From positions 62,001 to 126,000 of the forward strand of contig JAPPMF010000002.1 of the NCBI GenBank assembly GCA_028819195.1: DNA of 64,000 nt. The letters are read 5' to 3'. A program made the position numbers and the translations under genes. The stretch is from Bin55 sp028819195. Its GTDB lineage: Bacteria; Pseudomonadota; Gammaproteobacteria; Pseudomonadales; Azotimanducaceae. Below the pieces are notes generated by a model. That model saw nothing but the letters and a program-made list of their open reading frames with translations, ran no database searches and was not told where the DNA came from. Shown one piece after another: positions 9,797-19,345 of this stretch (positions within the stretch are counted from its first letter, which is position 1; every line of letters starts with the position of its first letter).

Positions 9797-9920
9797 TGGA
9801 TAATTTTTTAATTTGATTGATCGCCTGTGCGCTTACTAAAATTGATTATGCTTAATATTAGCTTGTTAGCATTCATTGCACGAGAGTTTATGTCTCTGAA
9901 AACTTACCTGGGAGGGAGAA

Positions 9921-11309
9921 GTGGCACAGAATAACTACGATCAATCACCGCATGGATTTTGGTCCAGCAACACTATGTTTGTTCTCGCAGCTGTTGGGTC
10001 AGCAGTGGGTCTCGGGAATATTTGGAAATTCCCCTATATTACCGGTGAGAACGGTGGTGCAGCTTTCTTTTTTGTTTATTTGATCTGCATTTGCGCGATT
10101 GGTATTCCTGTCATGATGGCTGAGATCATGTTGGGTCGTGCAGGTCGAATGAGCCCGGTCAATTCATTACTCAAGATTGCCCGCGAACAAGGACTGAGTA
10201 GAAAATGGGGCCTCTTGGGTTGGGCTGGAGTTGGTGGTGGTCTAGTCATTCTTTCGTTTTACAGTGTGATTGCCGGTTGGATTCTAGCTTACGTATTTCA
10301 AACTTTTTCTGGGGGATTTAATGGTATAGATTTAGCCAGTTCTCAGGGAGTGTTTGCTGACTTAATCAGCAACCCTTGGATATCCGGTATGTGGTTTACG
10401 GTATTTTTAGTAGCAACAGGTTACTTTGTGGCGCGCGGCGTCAATCGTGGTCTAGAACTCGTGATCCGGTTTTGTATGCCGCTTTTATTCGTGTTGCTAA
10501 TCGTGATTCTGATTTATGGTATTTCTCGAGGTGGCTTTGGAGATGCCTTTAAGTTCATGTTTCATCTTGACTTTAACAACCTCGGATTATCTTGGGATAG
10601 TCTTGTTAAAGCTTTGGGTCACGCCTTTTTCACCTTATCCATTGGCATGGGGGCGATTATGGCGTATGGTGCCTACATGCCCCAGCAAAGTTCGATTAAA
10701 AGTGCTGTTGGAATTATCGTTGTCGTCGATACACTTGTCGCCGTTATAGCAGGTTTAGCTATTTTTTCCATTGCCTATGCACATGGGTCGGATCCGGGCC
10801 AAACCATAGGCTTACTCTTCTATACAGTACCAACAGCCTTTGGAAATCTTTGGGGCGGCGTGATTTTTGGAGGCTTGTTCTTTGTTCTTGTCACTTTCGC
10901 TGCTTTCACCTCTGCTATTTCGTTACTTGAACCAGCAATCGCTTACTTCGTAGAAAAGTTTAACACTAGTCGAGCAATAGTTGCCATTTTCTGCGTTTCT
11001 ATCGCGTGGATATTGGGGTTATTTAGCGTTTTCTCATTCAATATCTTGAGTGATTGGACGATCGATATAGGTGATAAAGCCTGGACCATTTTTGATTCAT
11101 TAGATCACTTGACACAATGGGTCATATTACCATTAGGAGGTCTATTTATTTGCATCTTGACAGCTTGGTTTATCCCCTGGAAACTGGTGGGTAGCGTACT
11201 TGATGTTAAGTCAGAGAGAGGAAGGCTTCTTTGGAAAATTTTCTGTGGTGTGTTAGCCCCATTGGCTATCTTGGCAGTTTTCGTATTGACGTTTTTTGGG
11301 ATAAATTGA
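9921..11309 (+). CDS. Sodium-dependent transporter of the NSS (neurotransmitter:sodium symporter) family
   Basis: A 462-residue inner-membrane protein with about eleven to twelve hydrophobic segments. The first one carries the family hallmark GSAVGLGNIWKFPY (26-39), the unwound helix that binds sodium and substrate in LeuT-type carriers. Bacterial members import amino acids with Na+. The GTG start at 9921 follows GGGAGGGAG, one of the strongest ribosome sites in the window. It lies between smpB and ratA, two genes that are normally close together, so it looks like an insertion into the conserved block. Substrate cannot be read from sequence. Confidence 0.92.
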   Translation: MAQNNYDQSPHGFWSSNTMFVLAAVGSAVGLGNIWKFPYITGENGGAAFFFVYLICICAIGIPVMMAEIMLGRAGRMSPVNSLLKIAREQGLSRKWGLLGWAGVGGGLVILSFYSVIAGWILAYVFQTFSGGFNGIDLASSQGVFADLISNPWISGMWFTVFLVATGYFVARGVNRGLELVIRFCMPLLFVLLIVILIYGISRGGFGDAFKFMFHLDFNNLGLSWDSLVKALGHAFFTLSIGMGAIMAYGAYMPQQSSIKSAVGIIVVVDTLVAVIAGLAIFSIAYAHGSDPGQTIGLLFYTVPTAFGNLWGGVIFGGLFFVLVTFAAFTSAISLLEPAIAYFVEKFNTSRAIVAIFCVSIAWILGLFSVFSFNILSDWTIDIGDKAWTIFDSLDHLTQWVILPLGGLFICILTAWFIPWKLVGSVLDVKSERGRLLWKIFCGVLAPLAILAVFVLTFFGIN

Positions 11310-11356
11310 TCAAATCCTTGATAGGAACTGTTGGTCATAGCATTTGCGTATAGCAC

Positions 11357-11800
11357 ATGAAAATCAAGCACATTTCTAATAGTGTGCTACTTCCTTACCA
11401 GCGGGACCAAGTCTACGAGTTGGTCGCAGATATTGACTCGTATCAAGAGTTCCTACCGTGGTGTGAATCCTCTCGAATTATTGATTCCAATTCGTCCTCT
11501 GTCGTCGGTGAGGTTCGTGTCGGTATGTCTGGAGTGCAAGAGTTGCTGGTTACCCGCAACACAATGGAACCGCATCAACGAATAGGTCTCGAACTACTTC
11601 AAGGTCCATTCTCGCAATTTCAAGGAGAATGGCTCTTTACCGAACTTGGCTCTGGCTGTAAAGTCACACTCGATTTGACCTACCAATTCAAGAATCTCGT
11701 ACTCCATCTATTGATCAGTCGATTATCGGAAATGATCGTCAATCGAATTCTGCACGCATTCTCTGATCGCGCCAGCGCTCAACTCACACCATGCATGTAA
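11357..11800 (+). CDS. ratA: RatA-type START-domain protein (coenzyme Q-binding/ribosome association)
   Basis: A 147-residue START/polyketide-cyclase fold protein. The N-terminal ISNSVLLPYQRDQVYELVADIDSYQEFLPWC pattern is typical of RatA and its COQ10-like relatives. In E. coli RatA was described as a toxin that blocks 70S formation; COQ10 homologues bind ubiquinone, so the physiological role is debated. It overlaps the next gene by 10 bases, so translation is coupled. Placement next to ratB, bamE and smpB supports orthology. Confidence 0.9.
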   Translation: MKIKHISNSVLLPYQRDQVYELVADIDSYQEFLPWCESSRIIDSNSSSVVGEVRVGMSGVQELLVTRNTMEPHQRIGLELLQGPFSQFQGEWLFTELGSGCKVTLDLTYQFKNLVLHLLISRLSEMIVNRILHAFSDRASAQLTPCM

Positions 11801-12069
11801 ATCTTGTTTATGCAAAACCAGGCGATTGCAAGAGTGTTGATATCGAATGTACTGAAGGTATCTCAGTCGCAGAGTTTGTTGAATTCGTTACTGAACATGG
11901 TTTATTTCCACGCATTGAACTCCAGAATCGAAAGTTCGCGGTGTGGAACCAACAAGTAGAGTCTAGTCACATCCTATGCGACGGCGATCGGTTAGAAGTA
12001 CTCAGACCGCTAGTAAATAAACCGCAGGAACTACGGCGCCGACGAGCGACTATTCAGAAGAATCAGTAA
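11791..12069 (+). CDS. ratB: RatB/RnfH family protein
   Basis: A 92-residue ubiquitin-like-fold protein of the RnfH/UPF0125 family, recognisable by VNLVYAKPGD at the start and GDRLEVLRPLVNKPQELRRRRA near the end. Its function is unknown; it is nearly always paired with ratA. It overlaps ratA by 10 bases at the start and overlaps the convergent bamE gene by 20 bases at the stop. Confidence 0.88.
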   Translation: MHVNLVYAKPGDCKSVDIECTEGISVAEFVEFVTEHGLFPRIELQNRKFAVWNQQVESSHILCDGDRLEVLRPLVNKPQELRRRRATIQKNQ

Positions 12070-12490
12070 GGTCGTTTACTGGTTCAGGATCAACTAGCGA
12101 TGCCTCATTCGATTCAGATTCTACTGCATCAGGTGAAGGTACATAGTCGCCCGATATGCGTGCCAATGTGCCATCTTCGAATTCTAACATGAGCTTTTTA
12201 CGCTCGCGTTCCCCTTCGTGCTCGCGCACGTAAATGTATACCCACTGATTAATATTGAACGAATTTCGATGGACCGGACTACCTAAGACGAACTCCACTT
12301 GTTCTTCTGTCATTCCTCGTTTCAATTGATCTACCATTTCTTGAGTAATGAGATTTCCTTGTTCAACTGTCGCTGTGTGCATACCAGGGATGCGACAGCT
12401 AGAAAGAGTTAGAACACCCATAACCCCGATTGTCAAAAACAAAAGTAACCCACTATTTCGAAGGTATCTTAAAGAAGTAAGTTTTTTCAC
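12050..12490 (-). CDS. bamE: Outer membrane assembly lipoprotein BamE
   Basis: Small lipoprotein subunit of the BAM complex that inserts beta-barrel proteins into the outer membrane; relevant here because three TonB receptors and an autotransporter-like barrel are encoded nearby. The lipobox ends at Cys32 (LTLSSC) and the core motif LKRGMTEEQVEFVLGSP is at about 56-72. The GTG start at 12490 has GGAG 8 bases upstream. The last 30 or so residues form an acidic extension (DAVESESNEASLVDPE) beyond the usual domain. The 3' end overlaps ratB by 20 bases. Confidence 0.93.
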   Translation of the reverse strand: MKKLTSLRYLRNSGLLLFLTIGVMGVLTLSSCRIPGMHTATVEQGNLITQEMVDQLKRGMTEEQVEFVLGSPVHRNSFNINQWVYIYVREHEGERERKKLMLEFEDGTLARISGDYVPSPDAVESESNEASLVDPEPVNDLTDSSE

Positions 12491-12523
12491 CGTTAAATCT
12501 CCATACGTACTGTTTGCTGAAAC

Positions 12524-14176
12524 TCAGGTCGTCGCTTCCAAGAGCAATGTTCTCGCATAACTGCGACTACGATCACTTACACTTTTCCCACCAACCATGC
12601 GCGCGATTTCATCGATTCGATCTTGATCGGCTAATCGTTTGACCTGAATACCATCGGTCTCTATATCTTTATGCACAAATAGGTGCGAGTCGCCTAAGGC
12701 GGCCACTTGCGGTGCATGAGTAATGCAAATCACTTGGTTTTTCTTAGCTACTGACCTAAGCATTCTACCGACCACATCAGCCGTTGTCCCGCCAATCCCA
12801 ATATCAGCTTCGTCCAAAAACATTGAAGGTAGGTTAGAAGTACGCGCGACGACTAGTAAGATTGATAAGGCGATTCTAGACAATTCGCCACCAGAAGCAA
12901 TTTTGCCGATTGGCATCGGCGGATACTTTTTGCTCGTTGAAACCAGATACTCTATCGCGTCAATCCCCCGCGAGTTCAGACCGTCGGTGAATCCAATATC
13001 GAATTTGACTTCAGGTAACGATAGTTCGGTTAGGGTTTGGATGATGGCTTCGCAAAAATCAACCTTGTGTTGTTTGCGATGGTTTGATAGCGCATTCGCC
13101 GTTTGCCGAAACTCCGTCTCATATCGTTTGACCTGTTGATCTAGCCCATGCAGACGCGCCTCGTTTTGCTGTATCGAGGCTAATTTTTGGTTCATAGTAT
13201 CGATGTGCTTGTAGAGTTCTGTCGTCTTCACTTTGTGTTTGCGCGCGACATCATGCATTAAGTTCAAACGTGCTTCTATATGCTGTAGCTGCTCTTGATC
13301 AATTTCTAGTTTTTCATAATACTGTTGGAGATTAGTTACACACTCATCCACATGGATTGACGCAGACGTCAAAAGCTCTTTAGTCTCATCAAGTAGAGTA
13401 TCTTCATCTTGAATCGCTGCTAATGACTGTAATACCTTCGCCATAGCCGGTTGCACTTGATTCTCAAAACGATCGAAACTTTCACTCAAAGTAGCTTTAA
13501 GCGCCTGTGATGAACTCTGTCGCTTAAAGTCTCGGTTCAACTCCTCAAACTCATTAGGCTCGAGACTGAGATTATTTAACTCGTCCACCTGGTATTCCAA
13601 TAATTCTTTACCGTGATGTTCCAGACCTAGCGTCCGTTTCTCTCGTTCATATTTGTCCCTGGTGTCTTTCCACTGAACGAAAGTTCGCCCGACTTCTTCC
13701 AGCATGACTTTCGGGGTACAAAAGTCGTCGTACCAGTCAAGCTGTACACTGGTATCGAGTAGTTGATGGTGTTCGAATTGACCGTGTACACTCAGCAAGG
13801 CTTGACACAAGGTTTGTAAGGCATCTAGAGTCGACAGTTTGTTATTGATCCAGGCACGCGAGCGACCGGCAACATTTGCGGTACGGCGGACCACACAACG
13901 AAGTGGTTCGGTTGTGTCGGTTAGCTGGTTTTCGTGCAGAAAATCTACAGCAACAGAACTATGCGATAGATCGAACTCGGCAATGACCTCACATTGATCG
14001 GCGCCTAGCGCGATTTGGTCGCGACGGGCGCGAGTACCCAAGACCATTGACAAGGCTTGGAGTAATATAGACTTTCCAGCACCGGACTCACCAGTGATAA
14101 CGGTGAACCCAGGTTGAAATTCAATCTCTAAAGATTTGACGAGAGTGAAATTACTGACGGTTAGACTTTGTAGCAT
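12524..14176 (-). CDS. recN: DNA repair protein RecN
   Basis: SMC-like ATPase of double-strand break repair, 550 residues (usual length). The Walker A GESGAGKS is at 29-36, a long coiled-coil region fills the middle, and the C-terminal half has the ABC signature ASGGELSRIALS and Walker B FLDEADIGIGG. It lies directly upstream of bamE as in related genomes, except that fur is missing between them. No LexA box was seen upstream, so SOS control is not evident. It is divergent from hrcA, with 65 bases between. Confidence 0.95.
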   Translation of the reverse strand: MLQSLTVSNFTLVKSLEIEFQPGFTVITGESGAGKSILLQALSMVLGTRARRDQIALGADQCEVIAEFDLSHSSVAVDFLHENQLTDTTEPLRCVVRRTANVAGRSRAWINNKLSTLDALQTLCQALLSVHGQFEHHQLLDTSVQLDWYDDFCTPKVMLEEVGRTFVQWKDTRDKYEREKRTLGLEHHGKELLEYQVDELNNLSLEPNEFEELNRDFKRQSSSQALKATLSESFDRFENQVQPAMAKVLQSLAAIQDEDTLLDETKELLTSASIHVDECVTNLQQYYEKLEIDQEQLQHIEARLNLMHDVARKHKVKTTELYKHIDTMNQKLASIQQNEARLHGLDQQVKRYETEFRQTANALSNHRKQHKVDFCEAIIQTLTELSLPEVKFDIGFTDGLNSRGIDAIEYLVSTSKKYPPMPIGKIASGGELSRIALSILLVVARTSNLPSMFLDEADIGIGGTTADVVGRMLRSVAKKNQVICITHAPQVAALGDSHLFVHKDIETDGIQVKRLADQDRIDEIARMVGGKSVSDRSRSYARTLLLEATT

Positions 14177-14241
14177 TTAACTCTATTGTGGTACGAAACT
14201 TTGAAGTTCGATAATATAACTCTATCACAATCACAAATATT

Positions 14242-15318
14242 ATGACTCAAAGAAGTAAAGGCAGCAGCGTACGGATTAAGACTCCGCCTACCGTCAGTGA
14301 GCGCGCCCAACGTTTGTTGAAAATGCTCGTTGAACATTATCTCCACGATGGGGCACCGGTAGGCTCAAAAACTATCGCCGAACAGTCTATGATAAAAATC
14401 AGTTCCGCGACTGTGCGTAGTGTCATGGCAGATTTAGAAGAAAAAGGCCTAGTTGTCTCACCACACACCTCCGCTGGTAAGATCCCGACCGAACAAGGAC
14501 TGCGTTTTTTCGTCGATAGTTTGATCTCCATTGAACCACCTAATCGTACTGCTGAAGTCAAATTACAGAATTCTCTGTATCAAGAAAGTTCCCCCAGTGA
14601 AATGATTCAATCGGCATCCAAGGTGTTAGCCGACATTTCTAGTTTAGTCGGTTTAGTGACTACGCCACGTCCAGAACAAGTAGCTTTACGGCAGATTCAG
14701 TTTTTACGTTTAGCCAAAAATAAAGTTTTAGCGATCATCGTCGTCAACGAGCGAGAAGTACAAAATCGTGTCATATTCACCGAGCAAACTTACTCCGAAG
14801 TAGAACTCAATCAAGCTGCCAACTATATCAATAGTGAGTTTGCTGGAATGTCTTTGGTTAATATTCGAAATCAGGTTGTACAGAGCATGAAAGAAGACCA
14901 GGAGCAGGTCAATCAACTCATGCAAGTAGCACTAGAAGTCGCATCCAAAAGTTTCGAAACCGATAATGAGTTAGAACACGATTGTATTGTTACAGGAGAA
15001 CGAAATCTCTTTGACAAAGTCAAGTCAGCAACCGAAATACAAGCGATTCTCGATGCCTTCCAAAGCAAAAGCTCAATTGTCGATTTACTCGACCGGTGTA
15101 TTGACTCTGACGGAACTCAATTGTTCATTGGGACCGAGACAGGATACGCCCAATTAGATGACTATGCTCTAATTTCTACTCAGTATCGTGTCGATGGCGA
15201 GATCGCCGGGGCGATTGGTGTCATTGGTCCAACGTGTATGCCGTATCAAAAGATGATTCCCTTAGTAGAAGTCGCAGCGATGCACCTAGGAAGAGCGTTA
15301 AAACAATCCCAGTCTTGA
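14242..15318 (+). CDS. hrcA: Heat-inducible transcription repressor HrcA
   Basis: HrcA (358 residues) is a winged-helix repressor that binds CIRCE sites in heat-shock promoters and needs GroEL to be active. The N-terminal helix-turn-helix region (SERAQRLLKMLVEHYLHDG, ...SSATVRSVMADLEEKGLV) and SPHTSAGKIPTEQGLRFFVD are diagnostic. It heads hrcA-grpE-dnaK-dnaJ. No canonical CIRCE sequence (TTAGCACTC-N9-GAGTGCTAA) was found here, while sigma-32-like promoters precede grpE and dnaK, so HrcA probably controls targets outside the window, such as groESL. Confidence 0.95.
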   Translation: MTQRSKGSSVRIKTPPTVSERAQRLLKMLVEHYLHDGAPVGSKTIAEQSMIKISSATVRSVMADLEEKGLVVSPHTSAGKIPTEQGLRFFVDSLISIEPPNRTAEVKLQNSLYQESSPSEMIQSASKVLADISSLVGLVTTPRPEQVALRQIQFLRLAKNKVLAIIVVNEREVQNRVIFTEQTYSEVELNQAANYINSEFAGMSLVNIRNQVVQSMKEDQEQVNQLMQVALEVASKSFETDNELEHDCIVTGERNLFDKVKSATEIQAILDAFQSKSSIVDLLDRCIDSDGTQLFIGTETGYAQLDDYALISTQYRVDGEIAGAIGVIGPTCMPYQKMIPLVEVAAMHLGRALKQSQS

Positions 15319-15341
15319 AATTCTGAATATCGACCTCATAT
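15314..15341 (+). promoter_or_regulatory. Sigma-32-like heat-shock promoter of grpE
   Basis: CTTGAA (15314-15319), a 14-base spacer, then CCTCATAT (15334-15341) matches the RpoH consensus CTTGAA-N13/15-CCCCATNT with one mismatch in the -10 part. The -35 element overlaps the stop codon of hrcA. It lies 36 bases before the grpE start. Confidence 0.6.
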
Positions 15342-15376
15342 AGGGTGATAACACTTCTGTTTAAGTTTGTATAGTT

Positions 15377-16024
15377 ATGGCGAAAAAGCAAGACCCTGCG
15401 CCAGAATCAGTCGAATCTAACGAATCTGAGTCTGACAACACTGAATCACAAACTGAGACTGAAACGCATGAGTCTGCTTCAGTCAATGTCGAGAACGAGA
15501 TGCAAGTTGAAATCGAACTCAATGATGATTTGGAATCAGAGCTAGTCGATACCGAAGACGATACCGATGCCCTTCGAGTGGAAATCGTCACTTTGCGTAC
15601 CGCCTTAGAAGCTGCTAAGGAACAAACATTACGTGCCCATGCTGAAACTGACAATGTCAGAAGACGCATGTTGCGAGACATCGAAAAAACTGAGAAATAT
15701 GCATTGGATAAGTTCGCCGAGGCTTTATTACCCGTTTTGGATACGTTCGAACAAGTATTGCAAGTCGAGGGTGCCGATGCGGCTGACGCTAATGTCTTCC
15801 ATGGTATCGAACTGTCAATTCGCAAACTTCATGATACCTTAGGAAAATTTGGGATCGTGAGTTTCGACCCACACGGCGAAGTATTTGATCCGAGTAAACA
15901 CAAAGCAATGACAGAAGTATCCAATCCAGACATGGAACCCGGCACCGTACTCGAAGTGTTCCGTAAGGGCTACTTGCTTCACGAACGATTGTTAAGAGCG
16001 GCCGAGGTAGTCGTTACTAAGTAG
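15377..16024 (+). CDS. grpE: Nucleotide exchange factor GrpE
   Basis: Co-chaperone that releases ADP from DnaK; acts as a dimer in the cytoplasm. It has 215 residues. The first 65 or so are a low-complexity acidic Ser/Glu tail (ESNESESDNTESQTETETHE), followed by the long dimerisation helix and the conserved DIEKTEKYALDKFAEALLPVLD and FDPSKHKAM segments. The gene lies between hrcA and dnaK behind its own sigma-32-like promoter. Confidence 0.96.
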   Translation: MAKKQDPAPESVESNESESDNTESQTETETHESASVNVENEMQVEIELNDDLESELVDTEDDTDALRVEIVTLRTALEAAKEQTLRAHAETDNVRRRMLRDIEKTEKYALDKFAEALLPVLDTFEQVLQVEGADAADANVFHGIELSIRKLHDTLGKFGIVSFDPHGEVFDPSKHKAMTEVSNPDMEPGTVLEVFRKGYLLHERLLRAAEVVVTK

Positions 16025-16061
16025 CAATACGGCTGATACCAGCAAGGTCTTTCGTGTACCA

Positions 16062-16090
16062 CTTGAAAAAGCTGCAATTCATCCCCAAAT
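16062..16090 (+). promoter_or_regulatory. Sigma-32-like heat-shock promoter of dnaK
   Basis: CTTGAA (16062-16067), a 15-base spacer, then CCCCAAAT (16083-16090) matches the RpoH consensus CTTGAA-N13/15-CCCCATNT with one mismatch. It lies 71 bases before the dnaK ATG, in the 136-base gap after grpE. Confidence 0.7.
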
Positions 16091-16160
16091 TAACTACATG
16101 AGACATGAATCACTCACAGCTGGCGTTATAAACCAGCAGTAAATTAAGAGGTTAACAACA

Positions 16161-18110
16161 ATGGCAAAAATTATTGGAATAGATTTAGGTACCACAAACT
16201 CTTGTGTTGCCGTTCTCGACGGGACCGAACCTAAGGTTATCGAGAATTCAGAAGGAGATCGTACGACCCCTTCGGTCGTAGCATACACTGATAAAGGTGA
16301 AGTATTAGTCGGGCAGAGTGCGAAACGTCAAGCTGTTACGAACCCGGAAAATACGATATTCGCGGTCAAGCGATTAATTGGCCGAAAGTTTTCCGACAAA
16401 ATCGTTGAAAAAGATCGTGATATGGTACCGTACAAAATCGTGACAGCGAACAATGGCGATGCATGGGTCGAAGTTCGCGGAGAAAGTATCGCACCACAGA
16501 AGATTTCTGCAGAAGTACTCAGAAAAATGAAGAAAACAGCTGAGGACTTTCTCGGTGAAGCCATTACGGAAGCAGTTATTACCGTCCCCGCGTACTTCAA
16601 TGATTCACAACGACAAGCAACTAAAGACGCTGGCAAAATTGCGGGTTTAGAAGTTAAAAGGATCATCAACGAACCGACGGCCGCTGCCTTAGCTTACGGT
16701 CTAGACAAAAAACGGGGCGACTCGAAGATTGCAGTCTATGACTTAGGTGGAGGAACGTTTGATATCTCGATCATCGAGATAGCCGATGTCGATGGTTCAC
16801 ATCAATTTGAAGTACTTTCAACCAATGGCGACACCTTTTTAGGTGGTGAAGATTTCGATCTCAAAGTCATTGAATACCTCGCTTCAGAATTCAAGAGTCA
16901 GCATGGGATCGATTTACGTAACGATCCACTTGCCTTGCAACGATTGAAAGAAGCAGCGGAAATCGCCAAGATCGAACTCTCGTCAAGTCAAGAAACGGAT
17001 GTGAATTTACCGTTTATTACGGCTGATAGTACCGGACCGAAACACTTGGTGGTAAAAGTAACCCGCGCCAAACTGGAATCGCTCGTTGAAGACTTAGTCA
17101 AAAAGACCATTGAACCCTGCAAGATTGCAGTGAACGATGCAGGTATAAACATTAGTGATATCGACGATGTGATTTTGGTCGGTGGTCAAACTCGTATGCC
17201 GTTGGTACAACAAGCCGTTAAAGAATTTTTTGGTTGTACGCCACGAAAGGACGTAAATCCTGACGAAGCTGTTGCTGTAGGCGCTAGCATTCAGGGCGGT
17301 GTACTATCCAGTGATATCAAAGATGTATTATTATTGGATGTCACACCACTTTCTCTGGGTATTGAGACGTTAGGTGAAGTCATGACGACCTTGATTGACA
17401 AAAATACGACGATCCCGACGCGCAAGAGTCAGATCTTTTCTACTGCCGAGAATAACCAATCGGCCGTCACAATCCACGTATTACAGGGAGAACGCAAACA
17501 GGCAGGCTTAAATAAGTCATTAGGTAAGTTTGATCTGACTGATATACCACCGGCACCACGTGGTGTACCGCAGATCGAAGTACATTTCGATATCGATGCT
17601 AATGGTATTCTCAATGTAAAAGCAATTGATAAAGCAACGAACAAAGAACAATCAATTGTGATCAAAGCTTCTACTGGATTGTCAGAAGACGAGATTAATG
17701 AAATGATTAGAGATGCCGAATCGCACGCTGACGAAGACAAGAAATTCGCGAAGTTAGTGGAATTGCGTAATCAAGCTGATGCAATCGTTCACACCACGCG
17801 CAAGATGCTCGACGATATGGGCGACAAGGTTTCTGAGGACGAGAAACAGCAAATCAATGCTGCTATTGAAGACTTAGAGAATGCGGTCAAGAACGACAAT
17901 GCAGACGATATTGAACAGAAACTCGAAGCATTGTCCAAAGTGACTGAACCGGTGGTACAACGAATGTATCAAGAAAAGCAAGCGGAGGCTGCTGGTACAC
18001 AAGAACCAGAGGGTGATGGAACGACAAGTGAGGCACCGCAGAAAGATCAATTTGAAGATGCAGTAGACGCCGAATTTGAAGAGGTAGACGACAAAGACGA
18101 CAACAAGTAA
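16161..18110 (+). CDS. dnaK: Chaperone DnaK (Hsp70)
   Basis: ATP-dependent folding chaperone of 649 residues. The phosphate-binding signatures IGIDLGTTNSCVAVLDG at the start, IAVYDLGGGTFDISIIEI and DVILVGGQTRMPLVQQ in the nucleotide domain, the substrate domain after about 390 (LLLDVTPLSLGIETLGEV) and the C-terminal AEFEEVDD tail are all visible. AAGAGG precedes the ATG. It works with GrpE and DnaJ from the same cluster and has its own heat-shock promoter. Confidence 0.98.
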   Translation: MAKIIGIDLGTTNSCVAVLDGTEPKVIENSEGDRTTPSVVAYTDKGEVLVGQSAKRQAVTNPENTIFAVKRLIGRKFSDKIVEKDRDMVPYKIVTANNGDAWVEVRGESIAPQKISAEVLRKMKKTAEDFLGEAITEAVITVPAYFNDSQRQATKDAGKIAGLEVKRIINEPTAAALAYGLDKKRGDSKIAVYDLGGGTFDISIIEIADVDGSHQFEVLSTNGDTFLGGEDFDLKVIEYLASEFKSQHGIDLRNDPLALQRLKEAAEIAKIELSSSQETDVNLPFITADSTGPKHLVVKVTRAKLESLVEDLVKKTIEPCKIAVNDAGINISDIDDVILVGGQTRMPLVQQAVKEFFGCTPRKDVNPDEAVAVGASIQGGVLSSDIKDVLLLDVTPLSLGIETLGEVMTTLIDKNTTIPTRKSQIFSTAENNQSAVTIHVLQGERKQAGLNKSLGKFDLTDIPPAPRGVPQIEVHFDIDANGILNVKAIDKATNKEQSIVIKASTGLSEDEINEMIRDAESHADEDKKFAKLVELRNQADAIVHTTRKMLDDMGDKVSEDEKQQINAAIEDLENAVKNDNADDIEQKLEALSKVTEPVVQRMYQEKQAEAAGTQEPEGDGTTSEAPQKDQFEDAVDAEFEEVDDKDDNK

Positions 18111-18188
18111 TATTGATTGTGGTGAAGTCCTATTGCGCGAAATTTTCTGTCAAAAAGTGCGCGCTAGCATGAGGTTCACAAAGTACGA

Positions 18189-19343
18189 ATGGATAAACGC
18201 GACTACTATGAGGTACTAGGTGTCAGCAAAGACGCCGATCTCAACGACATAAAGCGTGCTTATCGCCGCTTAGCGATGAAATTTCATCCTGATCGGAATT
18301 CGGAAGACCCAAACGCCGAAGACAAATTTAAAGAAGCTTCGGAAGCATTTGAAGTCCTATCTGACTCAGAAAAACGCACCCAATACGACAACTACGGGCA
18401 CGTAGGCGTCGAAAATATGACTGGTGGATTTAATCCATTCGCGAATGGCAGTGGTCTTGAAGACATTCTTAACAATCTTGATTCTGTCTTTGGCAACATG
18501 TTTCAAGACGTGCGCCATACTCGGTCTGCAAGAGGTGGGGCAGCGCGTGGAGCAGACTTAAGTTATACACTCACGATTGATCTCGAACAAGCTGTTAGTG
18601 GCGATAAGGTTGAGATTGAAATTCCTACGCTACGGACCTGCAAAGAGTGCAATGGTTCCGGTGCAGCAGCGGGTACGAGCAGTAGATCTTGTCCTGACTG
18701 TGGTGGTTCTGGTATGCACCAAACCAGACAGAATTTTTTCTTTGTGCAACGAACTTGTGGTCGGTGTCATGGCGAAGGCGAGATTCTCGAAAAGCCGTGT
18801 AGCCGATGTCGTGGACAAGGTCGTACCCAACAAAACAAGACTCTTTCCGTTTCTATTCCTCCGGGTGTTGACCAAGACACCACTTTACGAATATCGAATG
18901 AAGGTCAAAGTGGTACCAAAGGTGGTCCAGCCGGCGATCTCTTTCTCCGTTTCAAGTTGCGTCCCCATTCAGTCTTTACCCGTGAAAGAAATAATCTGAT
19001 CTGTGAAGTTCCACTGACTTTCACGCAAGCCGCGCTCGGTGCAGAAATCGATATCCCCACTATGCAAGGTAGTGTTAAATTACGCATCCCTGCTGAAACG
19101 CAGACAGGTAAACTGTTTCGGCTTCGTGGTCGAGGAGTACCAGCCCTGCGCGGGGGTGGTCATGGCGATTTGCTCTGTCGGGTTGCCGTCGAAACTCCGG
19201 TGAAATTAACTAGTCGCCAAAGAGAGTTACTCGAAGAATTAGAAGACTCGTGTCGAAATTCTGAAAAGAATAACCCTAAGGGACAATCTTTTCTTTCGGC
19301 AATGAAACAATTCTTCGAAAAGATTACGAAAAAGCAAAATTAA
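18189..19343 (+). CDS. dnaJ: Chaperone DnaJ (Hsp40, type I)
   Basis: Co-chaperone of 384 residues that delivers substrates to DnaK and triggers ATP hydrolysis. It has the J domain with HPD at 33-35, a Gly/Phe-rich linker, four CxxCxGxG zinc motifs (CKECNGSG, CPDCGGSG, CGRCHGEG, CSRCRGQG), and C-terminal substrate domains. It follows dnaK by 78 bases. Its stop is two bases before the dapB start, so dapB probably shares the transcript. Confidence 0.97.
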   Translation: MDKRDYYEVLGVSKDADLNDIKRAYRRLAMKFHPDRNSEDPNAEDKFKEASEAFEVLSDSEKRTQYDNYGHVGVENMTGGFNPFANGSGLEDILNNLDSVFGNMFQDVRHTRSARGGAARGADLSYTLTIDLEQAVSGDKVEIEIPTLRTCKECNGSGAAAGTSSRSCPDCGGSGMHQTRQNFFFVQRTCGRCHGEGEILEKPCSRCRGQGRTQQNKTLSVSIPPGVDQDTTLRISNEGQSGTKGGPAGDLFLRFKLRPHSVFTRERNNLICEVPLTFTQAALGAEIDIPTMQGSVKLRIPAETQTGKLFRLRGRGVPALRGGGHGDLLCRVAVETPVKLTSRQRELLEELEDSCRNSEKNNPKGQSFLSAMKQFFEKITKKQN

Positions 19344-19345
19344 AT

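Noticed and set aside
14177..14241. LexA box or CIRCE element between recN and hrcA
   Set aside because: No CTGT-N8-ACAG and no TTAGCACTC/GAGTGCTAA pair. There is only a short imperfect palindrome around GAAACTTTGAAGTTC.
15361..15825. 154-codon open frame antisense to grpE
   Set aside because: Ser-rich shadow of the acidic GrpE tail; no ribosome site and no recognisable protein.
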